The notes: generated from the letters alone by a model not told the origin. 64,000 bases of DNA from Paenimyroides aestuarii (GCF_024628805.1 NZ_CP102382.1:2604001-2668000), one strand, 5' to 3'. Counted from the first letter of the stretch, positions 1 through 8,657 are shown. Translations and numbers: made by a program.

Positions 1-104
1 AAAGAAAGTCCTGAATTGTTAAAATTAACTACGGCTTCAGACGCTTTTTGAAGTACTTCTTTTGGTAAAATGCTGGGACCGGAACTAAAATTATGTATCT
101 TCAT
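1..104 (-). CDS. serC: Phosphoserine aminotransferase, N-terminal fragment (runs off window)
   Basis: Only the first 34 codons lie in the window. The gene starts at the ATG at 102-104 and reads leftward off the edge. The visible protein begins [17 protein letters not shown], which matches the usual opening of SerC (M-x-I-H-N-F-x-x-G-P-x-x-L-P). SerC is the PLP-dependent aminotransferase that makes 3-phosphoserine in serine synthesis and also acts in pyridoxal phosphate synthesis. It lies 22 bp downstream of the small membrane-protein gene and on the same strand as holA, so the three may share a transcript. The PLP lysine and the rest of the fold are outside the window, so the call rests on the N-terminal signature alone. 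Confidence 0.85.
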   Translation of the reverse strand, partial: MKIHNFSSGPSILPKEVLQKASEAVVNFNNSGLS

Positions 105-126
105 AAATTTCAAAAAAATTTTCAGG

Positions 127-309
127 CTACACCCTACCCTTCAACGCATTAAAAACCCATGCTATTGCAAAAAAGCCAACGCCAACTGCACCAAATCCCC
201 AACCGGCAACATCGGCATATCTATAAATTGCTAAACCTACCAACAAGCCGCCCATCAAAACCATAATGAGCGTGGCCCAACCAAGTATTTTATTTTTGTT
301 TAATCCCAT
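127..309 (-). CDS. Small two-helix membrane protein (CAL67264-type)
   Basis: A 60-aa protein with two predicted transmembrane segments, about residues 9-30 and 38-54. It begins [20 protein letters not shown] and ends with the basic tail ALKGRV. From memory this matches a small flavobacterial family annotated as 'CAL67264 family membrane protein', whose members share the opening and the C-terminal [10 protein letters not shown]. No function is known to me. It sits 9 bp after holA and 22 bp before serC on the same strand, so it is probably co-transcribed with them. The ATG at 307-309 is the only sensible start. Confidence 0.75.
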   Translation of the reverse strand: MGLNKNKILGWATLIMVLMGGLLVGLAIYRYADVAGWGFGAVGVGFFAIAWVFNALKGRV

Positions 310-318
310 TACTTTCTA

Positions 319-1338
319 TTATCTAAATAATTTAATAATCAATTCTTTTAGTAAATCGTCGTGCGATAAACTACCGTTTACTCCTTTACCTTTTAAATCT
401 ATTTCACGAATCACTGCAATATTTTGACTTACTTTTTTCATTGGATACACTTTGCTTGCTGCCTGATAATCTTTCAGCCCGTAAGGATTAATCCCTAATT
501 GTTTTGCAATTTCTGCAGGATTGGCTCCGGCATTCTTGTAAGTGATGCCATGGTATTGAAGCAATCGCGAAAAAAAATTATACAGTAAAGCAGTTGTAAC
601 CACCAACGGGTTGTTTTTAGTATTCAGTGCAAAATATTTAGCAATTTGAAAGGCTTTTGCCTCATTGTTATATGCCACTGCATTGATCAATTCAAAATTG
701 TTGTATTCTTTACTGATTCCAATGTTTTGCTCAATTAAATCGGCTGTAATTAGTTTATTTTGATTCAAGATAATCTTTATTTTCCCAATTTCATTTGCAA
801 TTTTGCTTAAATCGTTTCCTAAAAATTCAGCAAGCATGGCAACAGCTTTTGGTTCAATTTCTAAACCATTATCGTTTACGAAAGATTTAATCCAAGCTTC
901 TAATTGATAATCTTTTACCTTGGCACTTTCAAAAAGTACTGCATTTTCGTTTTTTGAAAGCGTTTTGTACAGTTCTTTTCGCTTGTCTAAATTTTTGTAT
1001 TTATAGCAAAAAACCAAAATGGTTGTGGGCTGAATAGCTTTAAAATAATCCACCAATTGATCTATTGTTTTCCCTAAATCTTGAGCTTCTTTTACCACAA
1101 CAAGCATTTTATCGCCCATAAAAGGATATTGCCGTGCTTGCGAAATCACATCATTCACGGTTACATCTTTGCCATACAAAATAACTTGGTTGAATGATTT
1201 TTCTTCTTCAGAAATGACATTTTCGGTAAAATAATCACACAAAAAATCTATAAAATAGGGTTCTTCTCCCATTAAAAAATAAACCGGTTTGTATCCTTCT
1301 TTTTTAAACGAAGTCAGCATTTTTTTTAGTTCACTCAT
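319..1338 (-). CDS. holA: DNA polymerase III subunit delta
   Basis: 339 aa, the normal length for HolA. The N-terminal AAA+-like part contains the family segment PVYFLMGEEPYFID (about residues 18-31), where the Walker A loop is degenerate, as is usual for delta. The middle has the LAEFLGNDLSKIANEIGKI segment (about residues 168-186) typical of the delta lid domain. The C-terminal helical collar follows. Delta opens the sliding clamp and forms the clamp-loader pentamer with delta-prime and DnaX subunits. The gene diverges from the HsdR-N gene 53 bp away, an arrangement I associate with Flavobacteria generally. The start is the ATG at 1336-1338; a second in-frame ATG six codons later cannot be excluded. 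Confidence 0.95.
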   Translation of the reverse strand: MSELKKMLTSFKKEGYKPVYFLMGEEPYFIDFLCDYFTENVISEEEKSFNQVILYGKDVTVNDVISQARQYPFMGDKMLVVVKEAQDLGKTIDQLVDYFKAIQPTTILVFCYKYKNLDKRKELYKTLSKNENAVLFESAKVKDYQLEAWIKSFVNDNGLEIEPKAVAMLAEFLGNDLSKIANEIGKIKIILNQNKLITADLIEQNIGISKEYNNFELINAVAYNNEAKAFQIAKYFALNTKNNPLVVTTALLYNFFSRLLQYHGITYKNAGANPAEIAKQLGINPYGLKDYQAASKVYPMKKVSQNIAVIREIDLKGKGVNGSLSHDDLLKELIIKLFR

Positions 1339-1379
1339 AAACTTTCGTAGATTTATAAAGGTTTTTTAAAGAGAATGAA

Positions 1380-1387
1380 TAAATTTG
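1380..1387 (+). promoter_or_regulatory. Bacteroidota -7 box (TAAATTTG) before the HsdR-N gene
   Basis: TAAATTTG matches the Bacteroidota TAnnTTTG element. It ends only 4 bases before the ATG at 1392, so transcription would begin at or next to the start codon. This suggests a leaderless mRNA. No TTG -33 element is seen at the expected spacing. Confidence 0.4.
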
Positions 1388-1391
1388 CATT

Positions 1392-1826
1392 ATGCGTGAT
1401 TTAAATTTTCCCAAGTTTGAATTCCGTTTCAAAATTAATGAAAATAAACGGTTCATTTTTGATGAAATCAGGAAAAAATACGTTTTATTAACCCCAGAAG
1501 AATGGGTACGGCAGCATGTGGTGCGGTTTTTAATTGATGTTAAAAATTATCCAAAATCGTATATAAATGTTGAAAAAGTAGTGAAAATCAACAATATGAA
1601 TAAGCGTTACGACGTTGTTGTATTTGCACCCAACGGAAGTATTTTTTTGCTGGTGGAATGTAAAGAACCAAATGTAAAGATCAATCAAACGGTTTTTGAT
1701 CAAATTGCAAGGTATAATTTAAGTTTAAACGCAGCATTTTTAATGGTGACTAATGGTTTAAATCACTATTATTGCAAATTAGATTATAAAAACAGTAAGT
1801 ATCAGTTTTTAGCTGATTTACCTTAA
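1392..1826 (+). CDS. Stand-alone HsdR N-terminal-type PD-(D/E)XK nuclease-like protein
   Basis: 144 aa, only the N-terminal nuclease domain of type I restriction R subunits (HSDR_N), with no helicase part and no HsdM or HsdS nearby. The PD-(D/E)XK core is visible: RYDVVV gives D74, and FLLVECKEP gives E89 and K91 with the E-x-K spacing. The segment LTPEEWVRQHVVRFLI (residues 33-48) is the family's usual lead-in helix. The gene lies head-to-head with holA, which hints at a DNA maintenance role rather than restriction, but that is inference from position. The catalytic residues appear intact, so activity is plausible. Start is the ATG at 1392. Confidence 0.85.
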   Translation: MRDLNFPKFEFRFKINENKRFIFDEIRKKYVLLTPEEWVRQHVVRFLIDVKNYPKSYINVEKVVKINNMNKRYDVVVFAPNGSIFLLVECKEPNVKINQTVFDQIARYNLSLNAAFLMVTNGLNHYYCKLDYKNSKYQFLADLP

Positions 1827-1835
1827 TTAAAAAAT

Positions 1836-2741
1836 ATGAGTAAAAACTGCATATATATAAGTTTGCTATCATTGTTGACGTTTGCTTCGTGCGAAAAAGA
1901 AAAAATGACACCTGCAAACACTTCAAATGATACCATTACAGAGGTGCACTATGCATCGGATCCGGATTACGCATTGGCCAATAAAAATGCTCAAGAATTA
2001 GTAGTTCATTTTGAAAATGAGCAAAAAAATCTTCAAAAAAAATTAAAAAAAGCCAATAAAAAAGAAGCAGAGGCGCTGTTTATTGATTATTACAAAAAAC
2101 TAAGTGTGATTGTTGACTCTATTAGCGTGGCTGAAACCAACACTTTAAACACCTATCATTCATTAGGAAACACCAAGCCAGACAGCATTCTTAGAAAAGA
2201 AAAACTCTATGAAAAATTGGGACTGTACTTTAGAAAATTAGATTCAACAAAATATGATTTTAAGATAAAGCCCGGTTATTTCTATAATCTTTTTCACAAA
2301 AAAATATCGTCTGAATACGAGCAATATCTAAAACTGCGATTCAAAGAGCACAAACTTTTGTATGACTTGCAGTTCAAAAATGAAAAAATCACCTTGCAAG
2401 ACCAACGCGAATTAATCATAAATTGGGAAAAATTTATTTTAAAGCATAAAGATTTCAAGTTTATTGATCTCGCCAAAAAATCATATACAGATAATTTAAC
2501 CATGTATCTTTTTGGAACTCCTGAAAAACCTACTTTTGAAATTTCAGCCAAAAAACTATATATGGAAAACGAGCAAGAGTATATTTCGTTTGTAAAGAAT
2601 AACCCAAAATTGATTTCAGCAGAAATTACCAAGAAATTCTTAAAACATTTTTATGTAAACGATAAAAACTTTACTGCTGAAGAATTTTATATAGATTTAA
2701 AAGAGTTTACAAAAGCAGAAATAGCCGAAAGAATTAAATAA
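1836..2741 (+). CDS. Conserved-looking lipoprotein of unknown function
   Basis: 301 aa. The N-terminus is a lipoprotein signal peptide with lipobox LTFASC (Cys19), so the mature protein is probably anchored by lipid in the inner or outer membrane. The rest is highly charged and helical, with Lys/Glu-rich stretches such as ENEQKNLQKKLKKANKKEAE (about residues 59-78) that may form a coiled coil. I recognise no domain. It starts 9 bp after the HsdR-N gene and its TAA directly abuts the ATG of the glycosyltransferase, so the three plus-strand genes look like one operon. Confidence 0.75.
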   Translation: MSKNCIYISLLSLLTFASCEKEKMTPANTSNDTITEVHYASDPDYALANKNAQELVVHFENEQKNLQKKLKKANKKEAEALFIDYYKKLSVIVDSISVAETNTLNTYHSLGNTKPDSILRKEKLYEKLGLYFRKLDSTKYDFKIKPGYFYNLFHKKISSEYEQYLKLRFKEHKLLYDLQFKNEKITLQDQRELIINWEKFILKHKDFKFIDLAKKSYTDNLTMYLFGTPEKPTFEISAKKLYMENEQEYISFVKNNPKLISAEITKKFLKHFYVNDKNFTAEEFYIDLKEFTKAEIAERIK

Positions 2742-3731
2742 ATGAAGCAAATTGCCGTTGTTCTTTTAAACTGGAACGGACTGAATCTTTTAAAGCAATT
2801 TTTACCAATTGTAGAAAAATTTTCTGCCCAAGCCGCTATTTATATTGCAGATAATGCCTCTACCGATTCTTCGAAAGAATATGTGCAACAACATTTTAAA
2901 TCGGTTCAATGGATTCAACTTGCTGATAATTTTGGTTATGCAAAAGGATATAATTTGGCTTTAGAACAGATAAATGAAGAATATATTTGCCTGCTAAATA
3001 CTGATATTGAAGTTTCTGAAAATTGGTTGCAACCTGTGTTGAGTTTATTTCAAAGCGATGCTTCCATTGGAATTATTCAGCCCAAGATTTTAGATTTTAA
3101 AAACAAAAATTATTTTGAATATGCAGGTGCAGCCGGCGGATTTATCGATAAATACGGTTTTCCATTTTGCAGAGGTAGAATATTTGATACCCTAGAAGAA
3201 AATAAAAATCAGTACCAAACCAAACCCATTTTTTGGGCATCTGGCGCCTGTTTTTTCATTAGAAACCGTGTGTTTAAACAATTAAATGGCTTTGATGCAG
3301 CTTTTTTTGCCCATCAAGAAGAAATTGACTTATGCTGGCGAGCTTTTAACCAAAACATAAAAACTTATTATTGTAATGAAAGTACGGTGTACCATATTGG
3401 TGGTGCCACTTTAAAAAAATCGAACCCTAAAAAAACGTTTTTAAACTTCAGAAATTCGCTGTGTATGCTGTATAAAAATGTACCAAAAGACAAGCGTTTT
3501 TCAATTATTTTTAAAAGATTGTGCTTAGATGGTTTAGCGGGTATTAAATTTTTTATCAGTTTGAAACCATTGCACACTTTTGCCATTATCAAGGCACATT
3601 TTGCTTATTACGGGATGCTTTCAAAACTGAAAAACAAAGCAGAACAAAACCCTAAAACCAATTATTTTTATACGGATAATATCGTAACTGCTTATTTCTT
3701 AAAGGGAAAAAAGAAGTTCAACGAATTATAG
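2742..3731 (+). CDS. Glycosyltransferase family 2
   Basis: 329 aa with a GT-A fold. The start VVLLNWNGLNLL and the nucleotide-binding segment IADNASTDSS (about residues 35-44) are characteristic of the WcaE/RfbN-like branch of GT2. The DxD-type metal site is LLNTDIEV (about residues 84-91), and the acceptor-loop segment FFAHQEEIDLCWRA (about residues 188-201) carries the E-E-x-D-L-C-W-R signature. A hydrophobic stretch near residues 250-290 may associate with the membrane. The enzyme probably adds a sugar to a lipid-linked or surface glycan; donor and acceptor cannot be read from sequence. Its stop codon is immediately followed by the stop of the convergent DUF2400 gene. Confidence 0.9.
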   Translation: MKQIAVVLLNWNGLNLLKQFLPIVEKFSAQAAIYIADNASTDSSKEYVQQHFKSVQWIQLADNFGYAKGYNLALEQINEEYICLLNTDIEVSENWLQPVLSLFQSDASIGIIQPKILDFKNKNYFEYAGAAGGFIDKYGFPFCRGRIFDTLEENKNQYQTKPIFWASGACFFIRNRVFKQLNGFDAAFFAHQEEIDLCWRAFNQNIKTYYCNESTVYHIGGATLKKSNPKKTFLNFRNSLCMLYKNVPKDKRFSIIFKRLCLDGLAGIKFFISLKPLHTFAIIKAHFAYYGMLSKLKNKAEQNPKTNYFYTDNIVTAYFLKGKKKFNEL

Positions 3732-4496
3732 TCATTTAACACCTTCAAAAACACCTAATCCAAACAAAGCAAAATCGTATTTTACAGGATCTGTTGGGTC
3801 TAATTTGCGTAATGACGCATCGAGTTCTTGCAAGGCTTTGGCATCGTTTTGCTTGCGTTTTAAGATTCCTAATGTCCGGGCCACATTGCCCGAATGCACA
3901 TCTAACGGACAAGATAATTCCGCAGGCGATACCGATTTCCATATACCAAAATCTACGCCCTTGTTGTCATTGCGGACCATCCATCTTAAAAACATATTCA
4001 AACGTTTTGAAGAAGAACCTTTTAAAGGGTCTGAGACATGCTTTGTGGTTCTTGGCTGATGACTCAGCTCGAAAAATACTTTTTTAAATGCCGAAATTCT
4101 ATTCTGTAAATCAATCTGTTTAGTAGTTGAAAAAACACCTTCTAAACCGCCTTGATGTGCATAAATATTTCGTAGAGAATGCACAAAATATCTAAAATCT
4201 TCTGAATTAAACGTTCGGTGTACAATATAATCAATCGCATTGATTTGATTACTTGAAGCATTCATCACAAAATCAAAAGGATTATTGCCCATTGCCTGCA
4301 TCATCTTATCGGCACTATTGATAATCATTTTTCTGTTTCCCCAAGCGATTGTAGCTGCTAAAAATCCGCTTATTTCAATATCTTCCTTTAACTGGTACCT
4401 GTGCGGAATTTGTATAGGATCTGATTCAATAAACCGAGGGCTGTTGTATTGATTTGCCTTAAAATCTAGATAGTCTTTTAACTCGTTAAAATTCAT
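3732..4496 (-). CDS. DUF2400 / TIGR02757 family protein
   Basis: 254 aa, full length for the family. Recognisable segments are FLAATIAWGNRKMIINSADKM (about residues 44-64), a Gly-Ser rich loop at DPLKGSSSKRLNMFLRWMVR, and the C-terminal LDVHSGNVARTLGI followed by DPTDPVKYDFALFGLGV. The C-terminal pattern resembles helix-hairpin-helix DNA glycosylases (D-x-H-x-x-R ... P-V-x-x-D-x-A-L), but that relationship is my inference. The biochemical role is not established to my knowledge. It is the last gene of the polyphosphate cluster, 9 bp after the Ppx/GppA gene. It converges on the GT2 gene with no bases between the two stop codons. Confidence 0.85.
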   Translation of the reverse strand: MNFNELKDYLDFKANQYNSPRFIESDPIQIPHRYQLKEDIEISGFLAATIAWGNRKMIINSADKMMQAMGNNPFDFVMNASSNQINAIDYIVHRTFNSEDFRYFVHSLRNIYAHQGGLEGVFSTTKQIDLQNRISAFKKVFFELSHQPRTTKHVSDPLKGSSSKRLNMFLRWMVRNDNKGVDFGIWKSVSPAELSCPLDVHSGNVARTLGILKRKQNDAKALQELDASLRKLDPTDPVKYDFALFGLGVFEGVK

Positions 4497-4505
4497 ATTG
4501 CAAAT

Positions 4506-5423
4506 TTACGGAAGAATCTCATGAATCGCAATCTGTGTGTTTTTATAATACATTGCTTTTACAATTCCATCAGAGAGTCCAATTTTTGGTACATAAATGT
4601 GTTTGGCATTGCTCCATTTCATTGCATTTGCATAAATGCGGATAGCTGGAATAATCACATCTGCGCGATCGGTATTAAGTCCCAATGTATAAATACGTTC
4701 TTCGTAGGTTAACGAATTCAAATATTTGTAGCGTTGCATTAAATAGCTCTGCGTAAGTGGTTTGTCATTGGTTTTCCCAGACATTTTAAAAATTTTGTTG
4801 ATATTTCCACCAGAACCTATAATTTCTAGATTGGATAAATGGGCAGTATGTGTCTTGATCCATTTTTCAATTTCGGTCCAAACACTTTCTGTAACCATAT
4901 TGTTCAACAAGCGAACAGTACCGTTTTTAAAAGATTTGGAAACCATTTGTTTGCCGTTTGAAAACAAAGTGAATTCGGTACTACCACCACCCACATCCAC
5001 ATATAAATAGTGTCCATTGCTTTTTATAAAAGCCTGTAAATCTGAATTTGCAATAATAGCTGCTTCGGTTTTTCCTTCAATAATATCAATATGTATGTTG
5101 GCTTTTTGAGCAATTTCTTCTACCAACTCTTTTCCATTATAAGCTTCGCGCATGGCTGAAGTGGCGCAAGCAGCATATTTTTCTACTTTATAAACGTCCA
5201 TTAACAATTTAAAAGCTTGCATCGCCTTTATCATTCTGCCAGCGCTTTCTTCTGAAATTTCGCCTACTGTAAACGCATCTTGTCCCAATCGGATAGGTAC
5301 GCGGATTAAATGACTTTTGTTGAATTGTGTGGGTTTATTTTGCTCTTCTACCACATTGGCAATAAGCAATCTCATGGCATTAGAGCCAATATCAATTGCT
5401 GCGTATTTCTTAATTTTTATCAT
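4506..5423 (-). CDS. Ppx/GppA-type exopolyphosphatase
   Basis: 305 aa of the ASKHA fold, about the size of the short two-domain Ppx/GppA proteins. Motifs: phosphate-1 loop YAAIDIGSNAMRLL (residues 8-21), the phosphate-2 loop YVDVGGGSTEFTLF (about residues 140-153) and EIIGSGGNINKIF, followed by GLSDGIVKAMYY near the C-terminus. These enzymes release phosphate from the ends of polyphosphate or hydrolyse pppGpp; sequence alone does not separate the two. It starts on the final base of ppk1 (overlap of 1 bp), so synthesis and breakdown of polyphosphate are translationally coupled. Confidence 0.9.
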   Translation of the reverse strand: MIKIKKYAAIDIGSNAMRLLIANVVEEQNKPTQFNKSHLIRVPIRLGQDAFTVGEISEESAGRMIKAMQAFKLLMDVYKVEKYAACATSAMREAYNGKELVEEIAQKANIHIDIIEGKTEAAIIANSDLQAFIKSNGHYLYVDVGGGSTEFTLFSNGKQMVSKSFKNGTVRLLNNMVTESVWTEIEKWIKTHTAHLSNLEIIGSGGNINKIFKMSGKTNDKPLTQSYLMQRYKYLNSLTYEERIYTLGLNTDRADVIIPAIRIYANAMKWSNAKHIYVPKIGLSDGIVKAMYYKNTQIAIHEILP

Positions 5424-7510
5424 TAATCTAAAATAACTTCTATTTTATTTCGGTAATAATTGAAAAGTTCTTCTTGGGCTTTAAATCGCGATTCTCCCAA
5501 ACGACGGTAGCGGTTTTCTAATCGCTCGGAATGCAGTCGCACTTTCACATTGCCTTTCCAGTAAATTCCAAATGTATCGATTAATTCTTTTTGAATGTGC
5601 GTATCATAAATTGGGCAAGTAACCTCTACCCGTTCGTCAATATTTCTAGTCATAAAATCGGCAGATGATATAAAAACTTTTGCTTGATCATCTGTTCCGA
5701 AAATGTAAATTCGGGAATGTTCTAACAAATTATCCACAATACTAATTGCTTCAATATTTTCGCTTAATCCGGGAACGCCGGGTATTAAACAGCAAATTCC
5801 CCTTACGATTAATTGAATCTTAACTCCTGCCCGACTGGCATCATACAATTTATCAATCATTTTATAGTCTGATAAACTGTTCATTTTTAATCGAATCATT
5901 GCAGGTTGCTCATTCAAAGCTTTCTGAATTTCATCATCTATTAATTTGGTAAATTTAGAGCGGGTGTAATGCGGGGAAACAATTAATTCTTTATAACGAT
6001 AGATTTTATAATTCACTTCAAAAAATTCAAACACTTTATTTACTTCCTTCATGATGCGTGAATGGGCAGTTAACAAAGTGACATCGGTATAAATATTAGA
6101 AGTGCTTTCATTGAAATTTCCGGTAGATATAAAGCCATATCTCTTTACTTTTTTGCCTTCTAAGCGTTCAATTACACAAATTTTGCTGTGCACTTTTAAT
6201 CCTTTCACACCAAAAATCAATTTAATGCCTTCTGCTTGCATTATTTCGGCATAATTAATGTTGCTGGTTTCATCAAAACGCGCTTGCAATTCAATTTGTA
6301 CGGTAACTTGTTTGCCGTTTTTCGCAGCATTTATAAGCGATGAAATGATTTGCGAATTTTTTGCCAAACGATACAAGGTAATTTTTATGCTTGTTACTTT
6401 TGGATCTAATGCCGCTTCGCGCAAGAATTTCACTACATAATTAAACGATTGAAAAGGCGTATGCACCAAAAAATCTTTGCTTTTTATCTGCTGAATCATC
6501 CCTTGCAAATTCAATCCGCTTACAGGCATTGGCTTTATTTTCCCCAAAGTAAGATCGTTTCTGCCTAAATTGGGAAAATTCATATAATCGCGGCGGTTGT
6601 GATAACGCCCTCCCGGAATGATGCTATCTACTGCTTCGATATCCATTTTATCTAAGAAGAAATCAAGGGTGTCTTTGTCAATAGTGCTGTCGTACACAAA
6701 TCGAACCACCTCGCCCAGCCTGCGTTCACGCACTGAATTGGAAATTTTCTCTAAAAAAGATTTATGTAAATCTGAATCGAAATCCAACTCGGCATCGCGG
6801 GTAATTTTTATCATGTGTGCAGAAATACTCTCGTAATCGAAAATCGAAAAGATATAATCTAAATTAAATCGAATCACGTCATCAAGCAAAATAATATACT
6901 GCTTTCCGTCGATTTTAGGCAGTTCTACAAATCTATTGATGTGTGTAGGTATTTCTATTAAAGCATAACGGGTGCGTTTTTTGATTGATTTTACAGAATC
7001 TTCGCTGGACTTTTTTACCAATTTTACAGCTAAATATCCGTATGCATCTCTGATCAACGGAAATTCGGCTAAATCATTCAAAATAATGGTTACCAAAACC
7101 GGACTCACATTGTGAATAAAAAATTCGCGGATAAATTGTTGTTGTTCGTGGTTGATTTGTGTTTCATCTACAATAAAAATCCCTTCTTTTTGAAGTTCTT
7201 CTTCAATTTCGTTTAAAATTGCCAAGCTTTTTGATTGCTGATTAATCACAATCTCGGTGATGTCTTGCAATAATTCTTTGGCAGAAATACCGCTTATCAA
7301 CTTTTTTTGTTGGTCTTTCGAAATGGATATTCTGCGAATTGATGCATATCGAACCCTAAAAAATTCATCTAAATTATTTGAAAAAATTCCTAAGAACCGC
7401 AAACGGTCCAAAAGGGGCACCGTGTGGTCTGCGGCTTCCTGCAACACGCGCTCGTTGAACGCTAACCAGCTTTTTTCGCGGTCAATATATTTTGGTTGAT
7501 TAACTTGCAT
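5423..7510 (-). CDS. ppk1: Polyphosphate kinase 1
   Basis: 695 aa, the usual PPK1 length, with all four domains. The N-terminal domain begins with YIDREKSWLAFNERVLQEAAD. The phospholipase-D-like catalytic halves contain GLKVHSKICVIER (the autophosphorylated His near residue 439) and the second catalytic His at LLEHSRIYIFG (near residue 596). PPK1 polymerises ATP gamma-phosphate into polyphosphate at the inner membrane. It lies between sixA-like and ppx/gppA genes with overlaps of 11 and 1 bp, so these form one operon. The start is the ATG at 7508-7510, MQVNQPKYIDREKSW. Confidence 0.97.
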   Translation of the reverse strand: MQVNQPKYIDREKSWLAFNERVLQEAADHTVPLLDRLRFLGIFSNNLDEFFRVRYASIRRISISKDQQKKLISGISAKELLQDITEIVINQQSKSLAILNEIEEELQKEGIFIVDETQINHEQQQFIREFFIHNVSPVLVTIILNDLAEFPLIRDAYGYLAVKLVKKSSEDSVKSIKKRTRYALIEIPTHINRFVELPKIDGKQYIILLDDVIRFNLDYIFSIFDYESISAHMIKITRDAELDFDSDLHKSFLEKISNSVRERRLGEVVRFVYDSTIDKDTLDFFLDKMDIEAVDSIIPGGRYHNRRDYMNFPNLGRNDLTLGKIKPMPVSGLNLQGMIQQIKSKDFLVHTPFQSFNYVVKFLREAALDPKVTSIKITLYRLAKNSQIISSLINAAKNGKQVTVQIELQARFDETSNINYAEIMQAEGIKLIFGVKGLKVHSKICVIERLEGKKVKRYGFISTGNFNESTSNIYTDVTLLTAHSRIMKEVNKVFEFFEVNYKIYRYKELIVSPHYTRSKFTKLIDDEIQKALNEQPAMIRLKMNSLSDYKMIDKLYDASRAGVKIQLIVRGICCLIPGVPGLSENIEAISIVDNLLEHSRIYIFGTDDQAKVFISSADFMTRNIDERVEVTCPIYDTHIQKELIDTFGIYWKGNVKVRLHSERLENRYRRLGESRFKAQEELFNYYRNKIEVILD

Positions 7511-7994
7511 TTATTAAATCTTTTGGAAATAAAGTTTCGGTAACAGTACCTTTTTTTATAGTGTTCCAATTCTCATCGTTGAATTCTAAAATCACGATAC
7601 CCGACGTGGGAACATTATCTATAAATTTATCGCCAAATGTATTAACAAAATCGGTAATTGCATTGTTATGCCCAAAAATAATAAGACTTGGAACCGAATC
7701 TTTACAATTTCTTATTATTTTGGTTAAATGTGTGGCATCAAAAGTGTATAAATCTTGCTTTAATACCGTTAATTCTTGCGGAATATTTAAGACTTCATTG
7801 AAGATTTTAGCCGTGTCATGCGCTCTCTTCGCAGTACTAGACCATATTAAAAAGCGTTCGGGTAATTTATCTTGAATAGTTTCAAAAACTGCATTGGAGT
7901 TTTTAATGCCTTTATTTGTCAACGGGCGTTCATGGTCTTCAATTGGCATATCCCATGATGATTTTCCGTGCCTTATTAATATTAATTTTTTCAT
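7500..7994 (-). CDS. SixA-like phosphohistidine phosphatase (histidine phosphatase family)
   Basis: 164 aa from the chosen start MKKLILIRHGKSSWD; an ATG eight codons upstream (8018) would add MFKIKVLG, which the family lacks. The catalytic motif is RHGKSSWD, where most relatives read RHAKSSWD, and a second catalytic His is at IFGHNNAITDFVN (about residue 105). SixA-type enzymes dephosphorylate phosphohistidine in signalling proteins, but small family members can have other substrates. It overlaps ppk1 by 11 bp, which ties it to phosphate or polyphosphate metabolism by position only. Confidence 0.85.
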   Translation of the reverse strand: MKKLILIRHGKSSWDMPIEDHERPLTNKGIKNSNAVFETIQDKLPERFLIWSSTAKRAHDTAKIFNEVLNIPQELTVLKQDLYTFDATHLTKIIRNCKDSVPSLIIFGHNNAITDFVNTFGDKFIDNVPTSGIVILEFNDENWNTIKKGTVTETLFPKDLINAS

Positions 7995-8099
7995 ACCCAA
8001 CACTTTTATTTTAAACAATCGTTTATTTTTTACTAAATATAGAAAAAATCATTTAGTAATTTTTAAGATGACACATTTTTTTTGTGATAAAAGTTTGAT

Positions 8100-8107
8100 T
8101 AATTTTG
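8100..8107 (+). promoter_or_regulatory. -7 box (TAATTTTG) before DUF4199-kdsA
   Basis: TAATTTTG fits TAnnTTTG and lies 19 bases before the ATG at 8127. A TTG at 8082-8084 lies 15 bases upstream, a little short for a -33 element. Confidence 0.4.
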
Positions 8108-8126
8108 TTAAAACATAAAACGTACA

Positions 8127-8657
8127 ATGAACAAAATAGGAATCGAGCTGAAATGGGCGGCTTTAATTACTGCATTTACTTGCGGTTGGGCGGCTTTAGA
8201 GAGTGCTTTGGGTTATCATAAAGATTTTAGCAATATTATTGTAACGGCCTTTATTTATTATGTGATTTTGACTTTTTTGTGGGCAATTGCTTTTATCGAC
8301 AAGAAAAAATCATTAGGAAAAAACGCCGTTTGGGAATTTAAAAGTGCTTTTAAGTTTGGTTTATTCCTTACCGGATTGTTAACCCTTCTAAGTCCTATTT
8401 CGCAATATATCATTTATGAAAATATTTCGCCCGATTATTTTGAAAACATCATTAATTATCAACTTTCTAAAGGAAAACAAACGCGTGAAAGTTTAGAATT
8501 AATCCACAATATGAATTTTACGATTAGGCAAGGTGTGATGAACGCTTTATCTTTAGGCGTGATTTACTCTGCTTTGTATGCGTGGGTTTTTAAAACTAAA
8601 AAACAAGTAATCAACACCCCGCCAACCCAAACCAACTTCAATAAAAAGAAAAAATAA
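8127..8657 (+). CDS. DUF4199 family membrane protein
   Basis: 176 aa with four predicted transmembrane segments (about residues 10-30, 37-57, 72-94 and 135-156). The family features are the Trp-Ala-Ala opening (IGIELKWAALITAFTCGWAAL), the segment SPISQYIIYENISPDYFENII and the Met-rich NFTIRQGVMNALSLGVIYS. DUF4199 proteins are common in Bacteroidota inner membranes; their function is unknown to me. The last four residues are Lys. Its TAA overlaps the kdsA ATG by one base, so it is translationally coupled to Kdo synthesis. Confidence 0.85.
   Translation: MNKIGIELKWAALITAFTCGWAALESALGYHKDFSNIIVTAFIYYVILTFLWAIAFIDKKKSLGKNAVWEFKSAFKFGLFLTGLLTLLSPISQYIIYENISPDYFENIINYQLSKGKQTRESLELIHNMNFTIRQGVMNALSLGVIYSALYAWVFKTKKQVINTPPTQTNFNKKKK

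Noticed and set aside
1392..1826. Part of a type I restriction system
   Set aside because: No hsdM, hsdS or helicase domain in the window; it is a single-domain protein.
3745..3942. Minus-strand 65-aa frame inside DUF2400 gene
   Set aside because: Fully inside the real DUF2400 gene in another frame, with no family features.
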